Below the pieces are notes generated by a model, which saw only the letters and a list, made by a program, of their open reading frames with translations, ran no database searches and was not told the origin of the DNA. The position numbers were made by a program, and so were the translations under genes. A DNA stretch of 64,000 nucleotides. It comes from Halicephalobus mephisto. Taxonomy: Eukaryota > Nematoda > Chromadorea > Rhabditida > Panagrolaimidae. Numbering within the stretch: position 1 is the first letter of the stretch; every line of letters starts with the position of its first letter. Below are positions 1 through 10,019 of this stretch, in pieces. The stretch covers positions 682,001 through 746,000 of the forward strand of contig SWDT01000010.1 in the NCBI GenBank assembly GCA_009193035.1, read 5' to 3'.

Positions 1-11
1 TCAAAACTCAC

Positions 12-320
12 CGATTGATTAAAACCATGATTATTTTTGTTATTGATTATATCGGATTTGAGTACAGAGGAAAATTCAACTTGATCCTGTTGGATTTCTT
101 GGTTACTCAAACCATGAGTTTTATTTCCTTCTTGACAAATTGAAAAATTTTGGTCATCTGATCCATCAAAATACTTTTGGCCATTCTGAAGATAATTTGA
201 ATGGTTTCTTTCCATGACTGAATCTTCAACGAAGTTGTTGGTACTTGATGAACTGCTCCAAAAATCGTCAATAACAGAGTTCATAAAATCTCGAGAAACG
301 TTCAATAGATTCAACCTCAT
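12..320 (-). CDS. First exon of an edge-truncated gene; possible third paralogue of the bZIP-like genes
   Basis: A 103-codon open exon starts at ATG 320 (minus) with MRLNLLNVSRDF and ends at a good donor (GTGAGT, reading 11 to 1). The rest of the gene lies off the left edge. The peptide is rich in Ser, Asn, Gln and acidic residues and has no recognisable domain. The exon length (103 codons), the phase-0 donor and a hydrophobic/acidic patch near the N terminus (VIDDFW) resemble exon 1 of the two bZIP-like genes in this window (111 and 112 codons, phase 0, motif SWADNxxSE). Similarity in sequence is weak, so membership in that family is inference. A GATAAG word lies about 50 bp upstream of the start, in the opposite orientation to that in the other two promoters. 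Confidence 0.45.
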
Positions 321-2567
321 TTTAAATGAATGTTATTACCGAAAGAAAATCAGCCTCTCGTTTTGACAATGATAAGATTGTATAGAACACTTCTATGTGT
401 GTCAAAGCACTATGAAAAGCTTAATTTGCAACTAGTTATTTCTATCTACACATGTCATTTTACAAGTAATAATACAGAAAAAGTAAATCAATAAAAATAA
501 ATCCAAATTATTGTATAGTTTACCATTGAGTTTTGATTTCTTTGAGACTTAACTGCAGAACTCTAATTTTCGGGATTTTTTTTATTTTTTCGTCATGGCC
601 TAACATTAAATTTCATCTATTTGATATCCTTGGAAATTTTTTTCTGCACATCCTTAATTATGAAAAAATTTCGATAATAAAGTTAAAATTCATCTTTTGA
701 CTGTGAGATGTCCTCGACAATCCTTCCAATAATGTTTATTTTTCGGAACGATTATAAAGATTTACGATCTAAAAAATCAAACATAATTTGTCGAAGTAAT
801 AACCGAATCTTGGAATTAAAATTGTTTCCGTGTCTGCTGTCAGCAACGTCAGAAAGATCAAAAACTTTAAATTACTTGATTAATAATCGTTTATTTCACC
901 TATGGAGATATAAAATAAAGGTTTTTTCATTTTTACGAAAACGAGAAGAATGCTATAAAAAATTTTTATATATTTGCAATCCTAAATCACTAATATAAAC
1001 TTTTGTCACGAAAATTCGGAAAACTGTTTTCGTAGAAATTTGTTTTTTAAATTAAAAACCATGGAATTTTAAGTTTGTTTTTAAAAACTTCCAAAAGTAT
1101 CTAATGGATTCTGAAAAGTAACAGATCCTGATCTCATATTATGTATTGATCTGTATTTTCCTAGTTTTTTGAACGGTAAAAAATATATTTAACTTTGAAA
1201 TCTTTATCTATGAAATTGAATTAATGAAAAATGAGTTAAAATATTTTCAAAAGTAATTTTTTACAGTATCCTTTGTAATAATGAGATCTAGAGAAGTTAC
1301 GAAATTGTCTGTTATTGACGAAAATAGAAACCTTTAGTTTTTTCCTTATCTATCTATAGTCTTCTTAATGCCAAGAAGAATGAACATACGTTTTAAAAAA
1401 ATTATCAGAGGTCCGGAACAGAGAAGCATGAATGAGGATTGCATCGTTCGCATAAATAAAATAGGGGATTTTAAAAACAAATAATGAATAAGAGAAAAAG
1501 GAATAAAAATTGGATTTTTGTAAAAATTATTAAAAGTAATGTTAAATGCTTCAACATTGATTAGTCAAAACGGATTTCAAAAATCTGGAATACAGTTTTT
1601 AATTACTCCTTAAGAAATGTTGTTTTTGTAAATTTTTATATCCAAATTCTTATTTGAAAAATATTATCGCCTTCGAATGGAATTTACATCGAGTTCATAA
1701 TTGGATAAACTTTAAACGTTTGAACAAATTTTATATAATCTTTCAGAATCCGTTTTTGAAAAGCTTCATTTTTAAGAATTCAATACGGTATTAAATAACT
1801 AAAATGCTGTAAAAACAGATTTTTTAAAATTAATATTCAGAAAAATAGAACGTGTTTAAAATATGAAAAAACTGAAAAAAAAATAATTTTTTTTGTTTTT
1901 TCTTCTAAGTATTGTTATTTTTCATTTTAAATATAAAAAAATTAATCGAAATTTATGTTTTAATTGAAACAAGATTGAGAAACAAACTTAATCAACTACA
2001 AAAGTAGTTTCTTGGAAAATAATTTTATTAAAGATCCAGATTTACCCATTGGTGAAAAATAACTAGATCTTGATTACGGTAGAAGATATCTCGCTTTGGA
2101 AACTTGATCTCGACCTTATCTAGAAGATAAAAAAGATTCTTAATGTATATTTATTGATTTATTCAAAATGAAAAAGCATTTTTTCACTCAGGATCGTGGA
2201 AAATGTGATAAGATTTAGAAAATAAATATACTTCCTCCTTTGATTACTCCTATGTTTGAAAATACTATTCCTAACTGCTGTAGCGTCATTATATCATCAT
2301 TAAGGATTCATTTTCTCTTGTCGTCTTTCGAATTTTGTCCATAAATGTGTCATCATTATTCTTCGTCAAAAAACTGAAGGACTTAAAGGAAGTTTTATCA
2401 ACAATGACGATGGAAACGTTCATTTGTTGTTTCTTATTATAAGACATTTGCTGTTCTCTCGTTCATTTGCTCCGTCTTGAGTATGTCATGTAGACGCTTC
2501 TGGTTGTTCTGTAATACAACTTTGAGACAAAAAATAAAATCATTAAAAATGCGATAAGTCTACTGTA
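321..2567. other. AT-rich intergenic stretch, nothing recognised
   Basis: About 2.2 kb of AT-rich DNA without a convincing gene. A 96-codon open frame at 708-998 has low-complexity AT-driven composition and no flanking splice signals that help. No tRNA, tandem repeat or transposon end was seen. Confidence 0.5.
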
Positions 2568-2824
2568 AAAAATAATTGACATAAATATCACATAACATTG
2601 GTTTTGGAAGTTTTTTAATATTGTTTATTGTAAAACACGATGAATATTGTAAATCAGAAAATCCAAGAATCCACTTAATATGCCTTTAATACAGTAACTC
2701 ATGTTGTTACTTCAAAAATCAAAAACTTTATAAATGAGTGAATTAATTTTCTATTATTAATTTTTTGTTTCCCTTAGTTTTGTTTTGGTGGTTAAAAAAT
2801 CTCAGCCGAATCATTTAGCTCTCA

Positions 2825-3147
2825 TAATTTCTCTCTTGAAGCAACGCGCGACTGGGCAAAGAGGACCACCCTATGGAACCCGAAGAAGAAGCGCCCACTC
2901 GGAAGGCCCCGGAAAAGATGGAGCGACGACCTCGCAGAAGCGCTAGAATGCAAGAAGGCCGAGTTCGATGTCGCGAAGCACAATTTCTCTCCAACCCGTG
3001 CTGCCCCCTACGCACGAATCCAACTGGAAAGCTGGATCAAAGGAAACGACAATTGGAATTAAATTATTTAAATTTAAATTGTAATTTGTTGTAAAATTTG
3101 ATTGTGCGATATAGGAATAAAAGTAAAAAAAAGTAATTTCTCTCTTG
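2825..3147 (+). mobile_element. 5'-truncated non-LTR retrotransposon (LINE) 3' end with 14-bp target-site duplication
   Basis: A GC-richer insert at 2839-3133 is flanked by the perfect direct repeat TAATTTCTCTCTTG (2825-2838 and 3134-3147). It ends in AATAAAAGTAAAAAAAAG, a poly(A)-like tail. The frame 2841-3062 encodes the last 73 codons of a reverse-transcriptase polyprotein, with the C-terminal signature RDWAKRT followed by RPLGRPRKRWSDDL and a stop. That signature is typical of RTE/CR1-like LINEs. The coding fragment has no start of its own, so it is a dead fragment. The matching place in the other arm (about 34568-34582) is an uninterrupted single site, so this is a clean insertion after the duplication. 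Confidence 0.85.
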
Positions 3148-3727
3148 TTCGATTAACTGCATGAATACTCCAAAAAGTCTCCTCAAAAAACATTTTCCTC
3201 AACTATAATGATAACAGTTGTCTTTCTTCAGGGAATCTTCTATTATTTTAATACATTTTCTCTGAAATTTTTTTAACAATTGGTTTTCTATCATGAAATT
3301 CAGTTCGACGTTCAATGTTTTTAGTAGTGTTCATTTTTCTCCCACCTTCTCCTTCTAAAATGTCAAGCCGGCTGTTTCAACTTGTTTTTATGATTGAAAC
3401 AAGTTTTTTCATTGATATATTACTATCAAAAAATAAGTTCTTTGGCCTTTTGAAGACAGAGAGAGTAAAATTATAAAAAGATCAAAAAATTGTTCTAATA
3501 AACATATTCGCGACGCTAATTTTCAAAAGATTAGCCTATCTATAATTTTGCTTAAAAATTGAGAATATCTTAGATTGTATTATAATTGTATAATTTTAAT
3601 ATAATGCATTACTTAAGTCACTTTTTATTTCCCGAATATATCCGTTTTTATTGTTTTGATAGTAAAATGTCTTTTTTGTAGAAAATTGTACTGTCTTCCG
3701 GGGGAAACGAGTATATTTCAAATTACT

Positions 3728-3946
3728 TTAATACAATGGATATTCCTTAAGTAATTTATTATAATTTGCGAATTGTCTTAACTTTAGTAGAGGACTGAAT
3801 GTACTATCACATTGACGAGAATTAGACCTACGAGGAAGTATTTCCACACGATCACACAAACTTGAATTTAGTTTTTTCTTCGTAGAATGACGATATATAT
3901 AATCACTACTTTCTGGTACCAGTTCTAGTGGGTTTCGTTCCATCAT
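3728..3946 (-). CDS. Small conserved ORF, 72 aa, unknown function (left copy)
   Basis: Begins MMERNPLELVPESSDYIYRH and ends KEYPLY. It is basic, with no signal peptide or membrane segment, and I recognise no family. An acceptor (CATTCAG) lies 6 nt upstream of the first ATG, which fits either spliced-leader addition or a downstream exon. The right-arm copy (33749-33967) differs at only two bases, both changing an amino acid (E8K and R44C). The preceding stretch on the same strand (about 4060-3960) is clearly more diverged and could be an intron. Sequence identity this high may reflect gene conversion rather than protein constraint, so coding status is uncertain. Confidence 0.4.
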   Translation of the reverse strand: MMERNPLELVPESSDYIYRHSTKKKLNSSLCDRVEILPRRSNSRQCDSTFSPLLKLRQFANYNKLLKEYPLY

Positions 3947-4088
3947 TCCACCTGAATGTTTTCAATAAACTTATCTTCAATATAAATTAAATTCCTGCTA
4001 CAATTCATTGAATTAAAATCTTGTTAGAACCTATTAGTAATTCCGAAAAAAGACAATGAAAAGTTTTAGACAATCACTAACATAGTTG

Positions 4089-4876
4089 TCAAACGGTTCT
4101 TAAACTTAGTACTGACGTCGATCGTGCGCTGCTAGAAGAAAATTTATGATTCCCGATATTATAAACCAAGTATGTTTTTTCCGACACACTGGATACACTG
4201 CTTGTAAAATTGGATACAAATATATGTAATTTTCTACTAAAATTAATATCCAGTGCCTGTTTAATTTTTTGTGGTAAAGTTAGTTTCATCTTTCACTCAA
4301 AAGCCTCTGCCTGTTTGTCTTTCCTTGACCTGTTTCTTATTTTCTTCCCTCCATAATCCCCACTTCCATTACTGTAACTACAGATGGAACAAGACAAGGA
4401 TTGTCCAACAAAAATTGAAAACTACTGCTCTTAGCACACTTTTATGAGTCAGTATACTAGGAAAACATTTGGTTGTTCTACTGATAAGGCCAGGCAAGTC
4501 ACGGGATTCTCAAAAAAGCATCTTGCAAGGGTTTTCAAAGAACAACGATTCTTGCACGTTTGAGTCTATTAGAAGTCTTTTCATACTTCTGGAATTATGT
4601 CAACAATGATTTTTCGTGGATCGTAAAATAGGTGTTACAACCTTTACAGAACTAAACTGGAATAACTTTGTTGTCTGCTCACAACTGTTTTCTGTGTTGC
4701 ACGTATTACAGAGTAGTTGTCCTGCTGTTGTTGAATACGATGAGTTGTTTCGATGGGAAATACTCATTTTTATTGGAAAAACAAAGCTTAATGGAAACAG
4801 AATTGAACCATCGATTTTACTGATAAACAGAAAACCGCGTGATTTCAGTTTCATGATTTTTAATAAGCGATTTTAA
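4089..4876. other. Near-identical block with several short open frames; strand and coding status unresolved
   Basis: This block matches 32816-33604 (inverted) at about 99%. On the minus strand, 4289-4089 encodes MKLTLPQKIKQALDINF and onward (66 codons), but the partner copy has one extra A in an A-run, which shifts its frame. Segment 4600-4876 is open on both strands. Plus reads DRKIGVTTFTELNWNN from a GTG, so it would have to be an internal exon. Minus is a Ser/Thr/Cys-containing 84-codon frame with an ATG. Three differences between copies change residues on both strands, so they do not reveal the coding strand. A decayed gene, a small spliced gene or a converted non-coding block all remain possible. 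Confidence 0.4.
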
Positions 4877-5253
4877 TAAAAAAAAATGTTTTTATATCTT
4901 ATTCCCTATGTATCTGCATTTTGAATTTAATGAAAGCTTTTACGGTCAATTTTTCGCATTATTATTATTAGTGGTTATTAGTTTAAATTTTGCTTGCGTT
5001 TTCGAAAATAAGATGGTTTGTTAATTTTTGCATTGTATTTTGATCTAGTTTGTTTTCTTAAATCACTTTAGACTAGTACCTATTCGCTCTATTTTCAGAT
5101 GATTCGTCTTTTTCTTTCCTAGCCTTCAACCAGGATTAATGTTTTTATCACTCCATTTACTTTCAATGCTTAGTAGAATAATCAGATTCACTCTTTTCTA
5201 TAACATTCATTATTCGATAATTCTATCAATTAAAGCATAGAGGCTTGACTTTT

Positions 5254-5267
5254 GCGATAAGCTCACA
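5254..5267 (+). promoter_or_regulatory. Conserved GATA-type site upstream of left bZIP-like gene
   Basis: GCGATAAGCTCACA lies about 134 bp before the start codon. A near-identical word, GTGATAAGCTCACA, stands upstream of the right-arm paralogue although the surrounding promoter has diverged. It matches the core of GATA-factor sites. Function is inferred from this conservation only. Confidence 0.45.
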
Positions 5268-5400
5268 GAACAGTCAACTTAAGAAATATTTTGTTCACAT
5301 GAATATTAAGATGTGAAAAGAAATCGTGTATTGTAAAAATATATTAATAAGGAAACCTTTGTAATAAGTTATTTCGATTTAGATTGTAACGATCGTCGAC

Positions 5401-6112
5401 ATGCATCATTTCACTTCCCAAAAACCTGGATCTTGGGCCGATAATTTTTTTTCAGAATTAGACGCTTCTCAAATGGAAAGTGCGTTTTCGGATTATCAAT
5501 TCGACGGTTCTACGAGTTCAGAAAACAACAGTATACCCAAAATAGCACATGGTATCCAACCTTCTCAAAATCATGGGCAGTACTGCTCTGAGAACATGAT
5601 GGTTTCGTATCCTGAAATGTCTCCATCCATCTACTCTCAGTCCTCAAGCTTCTCAGATGCCGGCAACGCTGATACAAAAGAATTGTTTGATGATGTCAGT
5701 ATTCCTGATTCTTCTCCCGGATACGAACCTCAGGTTGGTTGTTATTTAAACAAGAAACTATATTATATGAATTTTATTCCAGGGTTACCAAAGCAAACCC
5801 CGCAGTGCCAAGAAACCGTACGAACCTCAGAGAGAAAGAAGAGGACGAGGACGTCCTTTGAAGGTCGATGAAGGACCATCAGATGTCATGCAGAAAAGAT
5901 TCTACGCAAGAAATTACAGAGAAAAGGTGAGTATCGATTGGCAATTCATCTCAGATCATAATTCCCCAAATTTTCAGCAAAAGAAAGGCCAAACTCAGCT
6001 CACTCAGGTCGTGATTGAATTATACAACGCTTACACCAAAGGTGAAACTATCGATCCACAAACCTTGAAATTTGTTGCAGAATTCGCGAAGAAACATCGT
6101 GAAAAATGCTGA
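5401..6112 (+). CDS. Putative bZIP-like DNA-binding protein, 203 aa (left paralogue)
   Basis: Three exons, 5401-5733, 5783-5926 and 5978-6112, with GT..AG introns of 49 and 51 bp, both phase 0. The N-terminal 111 residues are acidic and Ser-rich (SWADNFFSELD near the start; SYPEMSPSIYSQ; clustered SSP). Exon 2 has an AT-hook-like GRGRP inside a basic stretch. The exon 2/3 junction forms a basic-region-like ARNYREKQKKGQ followed by two heptad leucines and a helical tail that ends HREKC. That order (acidic Ser-rich front, basic DNA-contact region, short zipper) suggests a transcription factor, but the zipper is short and I do not recognise a named family. The 5' leader and last two exons closely match the right paralogue, while exon 1 is strongly diverged. 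Confidence 0.65.
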
Positions 6113-6353
6113 TACTGAATTTTTTAGTTAGTCCTTATAACTTATTTGGTCTCTTATCTTGTATAATACCTCTGGTTATTTGTATCGTTGTCAAGCTAGT
6201 CCAAAAAGAATTGAATCTCAAGTTCTTCTTCAAACTAATAGACTTCTATTTCTTCTTGGAGAGCAACTTATCCTACATTACTAATCGTATTTAAAAAACA
6301 AGTCATTACCGAAAAATACGATAGAACGGGGGTTAAAAGGGGAAATAGAAGTG

Positions 6354-9300
6354 GTTTTGCAAAAACTTGCTCGCAAATTCATAGTTCGTGTGCTCTAATT
6401 AATGATTTTAAACGACAAATTGTTTTTAAAGTTGCGTTGTTGTTACTTTTTTCTTATCTTGAGTGATCAATATTCTGATAAAGGACGATTTCATCATATA
6501 TAAAGATTTTCTTTGTCATTTAGAAATCAATTAGATTACTGTTTCTGTCTAAAATAGACTTAACGGATATATTGAACGGTTGAACAATGAACGGGAACTT
6601 TGGTGTGACACCTGTGCTCCGAAAAAAGTATCTGTTCAATATTAAAGTGTATTTCATAATCTCATTATTAATAATGTTGTTTTTTATATAATCTTTCTGC
6701 AGTGTTTTTGAAAGACAATTTAGAAAACTAGAAACAATGAGCAAATACAATCGAAAAGGGAGTTTAGTAAATTCCAAAGTTTGTAAAGGTATATTCAATG
6801 CTTTTTAATATTCTTTATTATTTTAATAAATTTGATCGATTTTACATTGAGAAAAACTAATAAAAATATTATTTTCCTTGAATTAGTCAGAAATCTTTAT
6901 TTTTAGAGAAACATGAAAAATTGAAAAGTTCCGAGCGCTTGTTCGTTGGTTGTATTTATCTAGTTCCTTAACTCCACATATTGATTTGTTCTACGGTCAC
7001 TTTAATCATATATTTCCATATTAAAATTTTCACTTTAAATAGTTCTGTATAAATCCCCAAAGTCACTCTGATTCTGTATCATAAAGACGATTTATAAAGT
7101 GATGAGGTTAACGATTGTATTGGGATTTTTGTAGTTTGTCTAAATATTCGTTGGATAAATATTAAAATTTCCATATTTTTCCCATAATTGACTGTAAAAT
7201 ATTAGATTCTTATTAAAATGAAACAAATAGAGATGATTGATAATGTTAATATAGTTAAATCTGTTTCATTATTTTTTTAATTTTTCGTTTCTTACTTACT
7301 ATTATTTTTAGTTTTTGAGGTACGAGAAATTTATAAATAAATTATAAGTTATTGATCCCCGTTCTCAACTTTCTAAAATTCTTTGTTTTTTGCTTTATTT
7401 GAATATTTATTGAGAATGTACTTTTACATTAATTTATCTAAAATTATATAATTATAGAATGACAAATATTATTAATTGTTATAATATTATCCATTTTGAA
7501 ATATCTCATAAGTACTGAAATAATCTTTTTTTTGAAGAGAATCCAAAGGAATTTTTAACAATAATAAACTTATTTCTGTCAAGCAAGGGAAGGTTAAATA
7601 TAACATGTCACATAATGTTGTTTTTCAATTGTAATTTTTTTTAAATTTTTCACAGTAAAACTTTTTCATCATGAACAGATGTGGTTTTTTGAGATCAATA
7701 ATTTGAGCCATCTGTAATCTCTGCAGATTGCCCGTTTCAGAAGTCACAATATACCGTAAAAACTCTAATAGACGGGCTGCCCGTCTATTTTTCAATCCTC
7801 CTAAAACAGTATCCTTATATGTTTTAATTCCTTCAAAAATACACTTATTTATTTTTAAATATCCTCAAAAAGGTGCCCGTCTATTAGAATTTTTACAATA
7901 AATTCATTAAAAAAATATTTTTGTTTAAATTCAAGTCGTACATAGTTACTACGAAACGGTTACTATATTTAATACAGTAGTTATTCAGTAATAGGTATTT
8001 TTATTTAAAATATATTCGCGCCAAGATAAATGTTTCTGTTTGTTTTATTTTTGCAAATATGTTATTAACAAAGCTGTTGATTTTCCAAAATCTTTAATTT
8101 TTGAACTCGAACTGATTCGAATTCGATGATTTTAGTAACAAAAATTTAGTATTATCTTTTAATCACTTATGGAACCTTTGATTTTTGAAATTTTTCGTTG
8201 TAGAAAATTTACCTTCAAACTGCATATGCAGTGAAAATGTGCATTTAATAAAATCGAAACTCAAGGTTCGAGGTCGAAATTCTAATTTTTCGTGTTAAGA
8301 CACATCTATGAATTTTTCTTACTGTAAAATATTCTTTCATTTCAGTTGGTAAAATCGGATATCTGGATTTTTCGAATCTTAATATGACTTATGAATCATG
8401 TTTTAACATCAAAAATTTCAATTTGTACTTTTAATTCTGAATTTTAATTTTGATAATACGAAACACTGATTATTAATAAAGTTTTAATTGTTACATTTCG
8501 AAATACTAAAATAAGCAATTTCTAATATTTAAATACTTGCGAAAGTTTCTGTTTTTACTGATTTTTTAAATACAGTATTTTATACTTGGTATATTATTAT
8601 TTTTAAATTTTGCACATTATGTACAATAATAAAGCTGTTATGTTTTTATGTGTACTTGAACTGTTCTGAGAAGCATTCTAAAATGATTATTCTTGCATTG
8701 GAAAAATTTAAAATGAATTTTAATTTTTTTTTTGTTTCAAAAACAGATTTATTCATTTTTGTCGTGCTTTTGTTCCCGAGGCTTCAGTTACACGGTAATC
8801 TATGTCAATTTTTCTGAATATGAGGATTCTGAATACGACTGTGTGATATTTGTGTTATAAATCTAAAAAATAATTTTAAAAAGCCATTTTAAATAACTTT
8901 GTAATTTTATATAATGATTTAAAAGCCATTTTAGGCAAATTTTCACTTTTTTACAGAAATCTAAAATAAAATTCTGGATGTCTTCAGAATTAGAGGTTAG
9001 TTTTCGATACTCAGGTTTCTAAAAATCAATTTTTGATTCTGATTTCAAATTCAGAATTCACAGTTTGAATTACTTTATTACAAAAACTTTGTTCCATCCT
9101 AACTCCAGAACTGGAACGTAAATGTTTAAAACACGAAGTTCCCGGACACAACTCTCGCGACATGTTTAACATTTTACATAGCTCCCAACATATCGTCCAG
9201 TGCTGTAGATTTCCCTAAAATCGTAAGACAAAATTAAAAATCGATTTTACAGAAATCATCTGAAAATCAATATTTCATCGGCTTTAAAATTCGCATAATT

Positions 9301-9921
9301 TCCTTCTTCTCTGAGGTTAGTTTAGTTTAGTATACGGTAATTACTCATTTATACTCAAAGCACTAAAAATTGATTCTGCGTATTTTTTCTTCAATCATAT
9401 TCTAACTGATAAGAAGTTGCTCTAATGAAAAATGGTCACAAGAAAGCAATTATCACAGATAAATTTTTCATTAGTTTTTTTTCAACTAAGAATTATTCAA
9501 AGAATTAATGAAAATTAAAGTTTGATAATATTCTGTGGACTATTTCTTTCTTATAAAAATTATGATAAATAAGCAACTTTCCTAACAAATTATATTTAAA
9601 TTAAATTAAATCATATTAACGCCCAAAAATTCGCAAAATATCCCTATATTTGGAATGTAGTAAAAAATCAAAAACTTTTTATCAAAATCACTTTTACAAA
9701 CAACTTTATAGAATCCACTTTTGTCATCTTTTCCGATTAAATATATCAATCAAATTTCATTTCATATCTTGAAATTCACTCAGAGGAAATCTACAAACAT
9801 CACTGAGACCCCGAGTACAAAAGCAAACCCGGCTTTCCATCTCTGATAGCTTTGTCATTTGAGACCAAAGAAGACAACAATAAAGTTCAGGATCTCTGAA
9901 TCAACAAGGTATATAGGGTAA
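6354..9921. other. AT-rich intergenic region without recognised genes
   Basis: About 3.5 kb with many homopolymer A/T runs. Apart from the short inverted-repeat element at 7752-7900, I see no gene, RNA or repeat. Open frames here are short and AT-driven. A 92-codon minus frame at 6520-6798 lacks features that set it apart. Confidence 0.5.
7752..7900. mobile_element. Short inverted-repeat element (MITE-like)
   Basis: Left end TACCGTAAAAACTCTAATAG, continuing ACGGGC, is matched in inverted orientation at the right end (7873-7900), differing at a few positions. About 95 bp of AT-rich DNA lies between. The outermost TA could be a Tc1/mariner-type target. There is no coding capacity. The extra GCCCGTCTATT next to the left end makes that end self-complementary. 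Confidence 0.6.
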
Positions 9922-9973
9922 CTAGATACCGATGCTGGATAACACCGATAAAGCATAATTTACCGGTATCTAG
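9922..9973 (-). other. Stem-loop in the 3' UTR of the GYF gene
   Basis: CTAGATACCG (9922-9931) pairs perfectly with CGGTATCTAG (9964-9973). An inner ATGCT/AGCAT pairing extends the hairpin around a 15-nt loop. It lies 47-98 nt after the stop codon of the gene read on the minus strand, so it would be transcribed in its 3' UTR. It is too short for a typical pre-miRNA. Confidence 0.5.
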
Positions 9974-10019
9974 AAATTAAAGGCTACAAAACAACAACTA
10001 TCCATTCAGAAACAACAAT

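Larger units (their letters stand above)
2568..6353. repeat. Left arm of a large inverted duplication (partner 31318-34837)
   Basis: The reverse complement of 31318-34837 aligns along this segment. The outer edge is sharp: 'AATAATTGACATAAATATCA' at 2570 reappears inverted near 34836. The inner edge is at 'ACGATAGAACGGG' followed by a GGGG run. Similarity is patchy. Segments 3728-3946 and about 4089-4920 are around 99% identical, and the 3' half of the bZIP-like gene (about 5783-6353) is well above 90%. Segments 3150-3720, 4920-5380 and exon 1 of the bZIP-like gene are clearly diverged. The left arm is longer because of a LINE insertion at 2839-3133. About 25 kb separates the arms. Confidence 0.9.

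Noticed and set aside
708..998. 96-codon plus-strand frame
   Set aside because: AT-driven composition, no domain, no usable splice context or conserved partner.
6106..6294. 62-codon hydrophobic frame overlapping the stop of the bZIP-like gene, present in both arms
   Set aside because: The match lies in duplicated 3' UTR DNA. Its start overlaps the upstream stop and nothing else supports translation.
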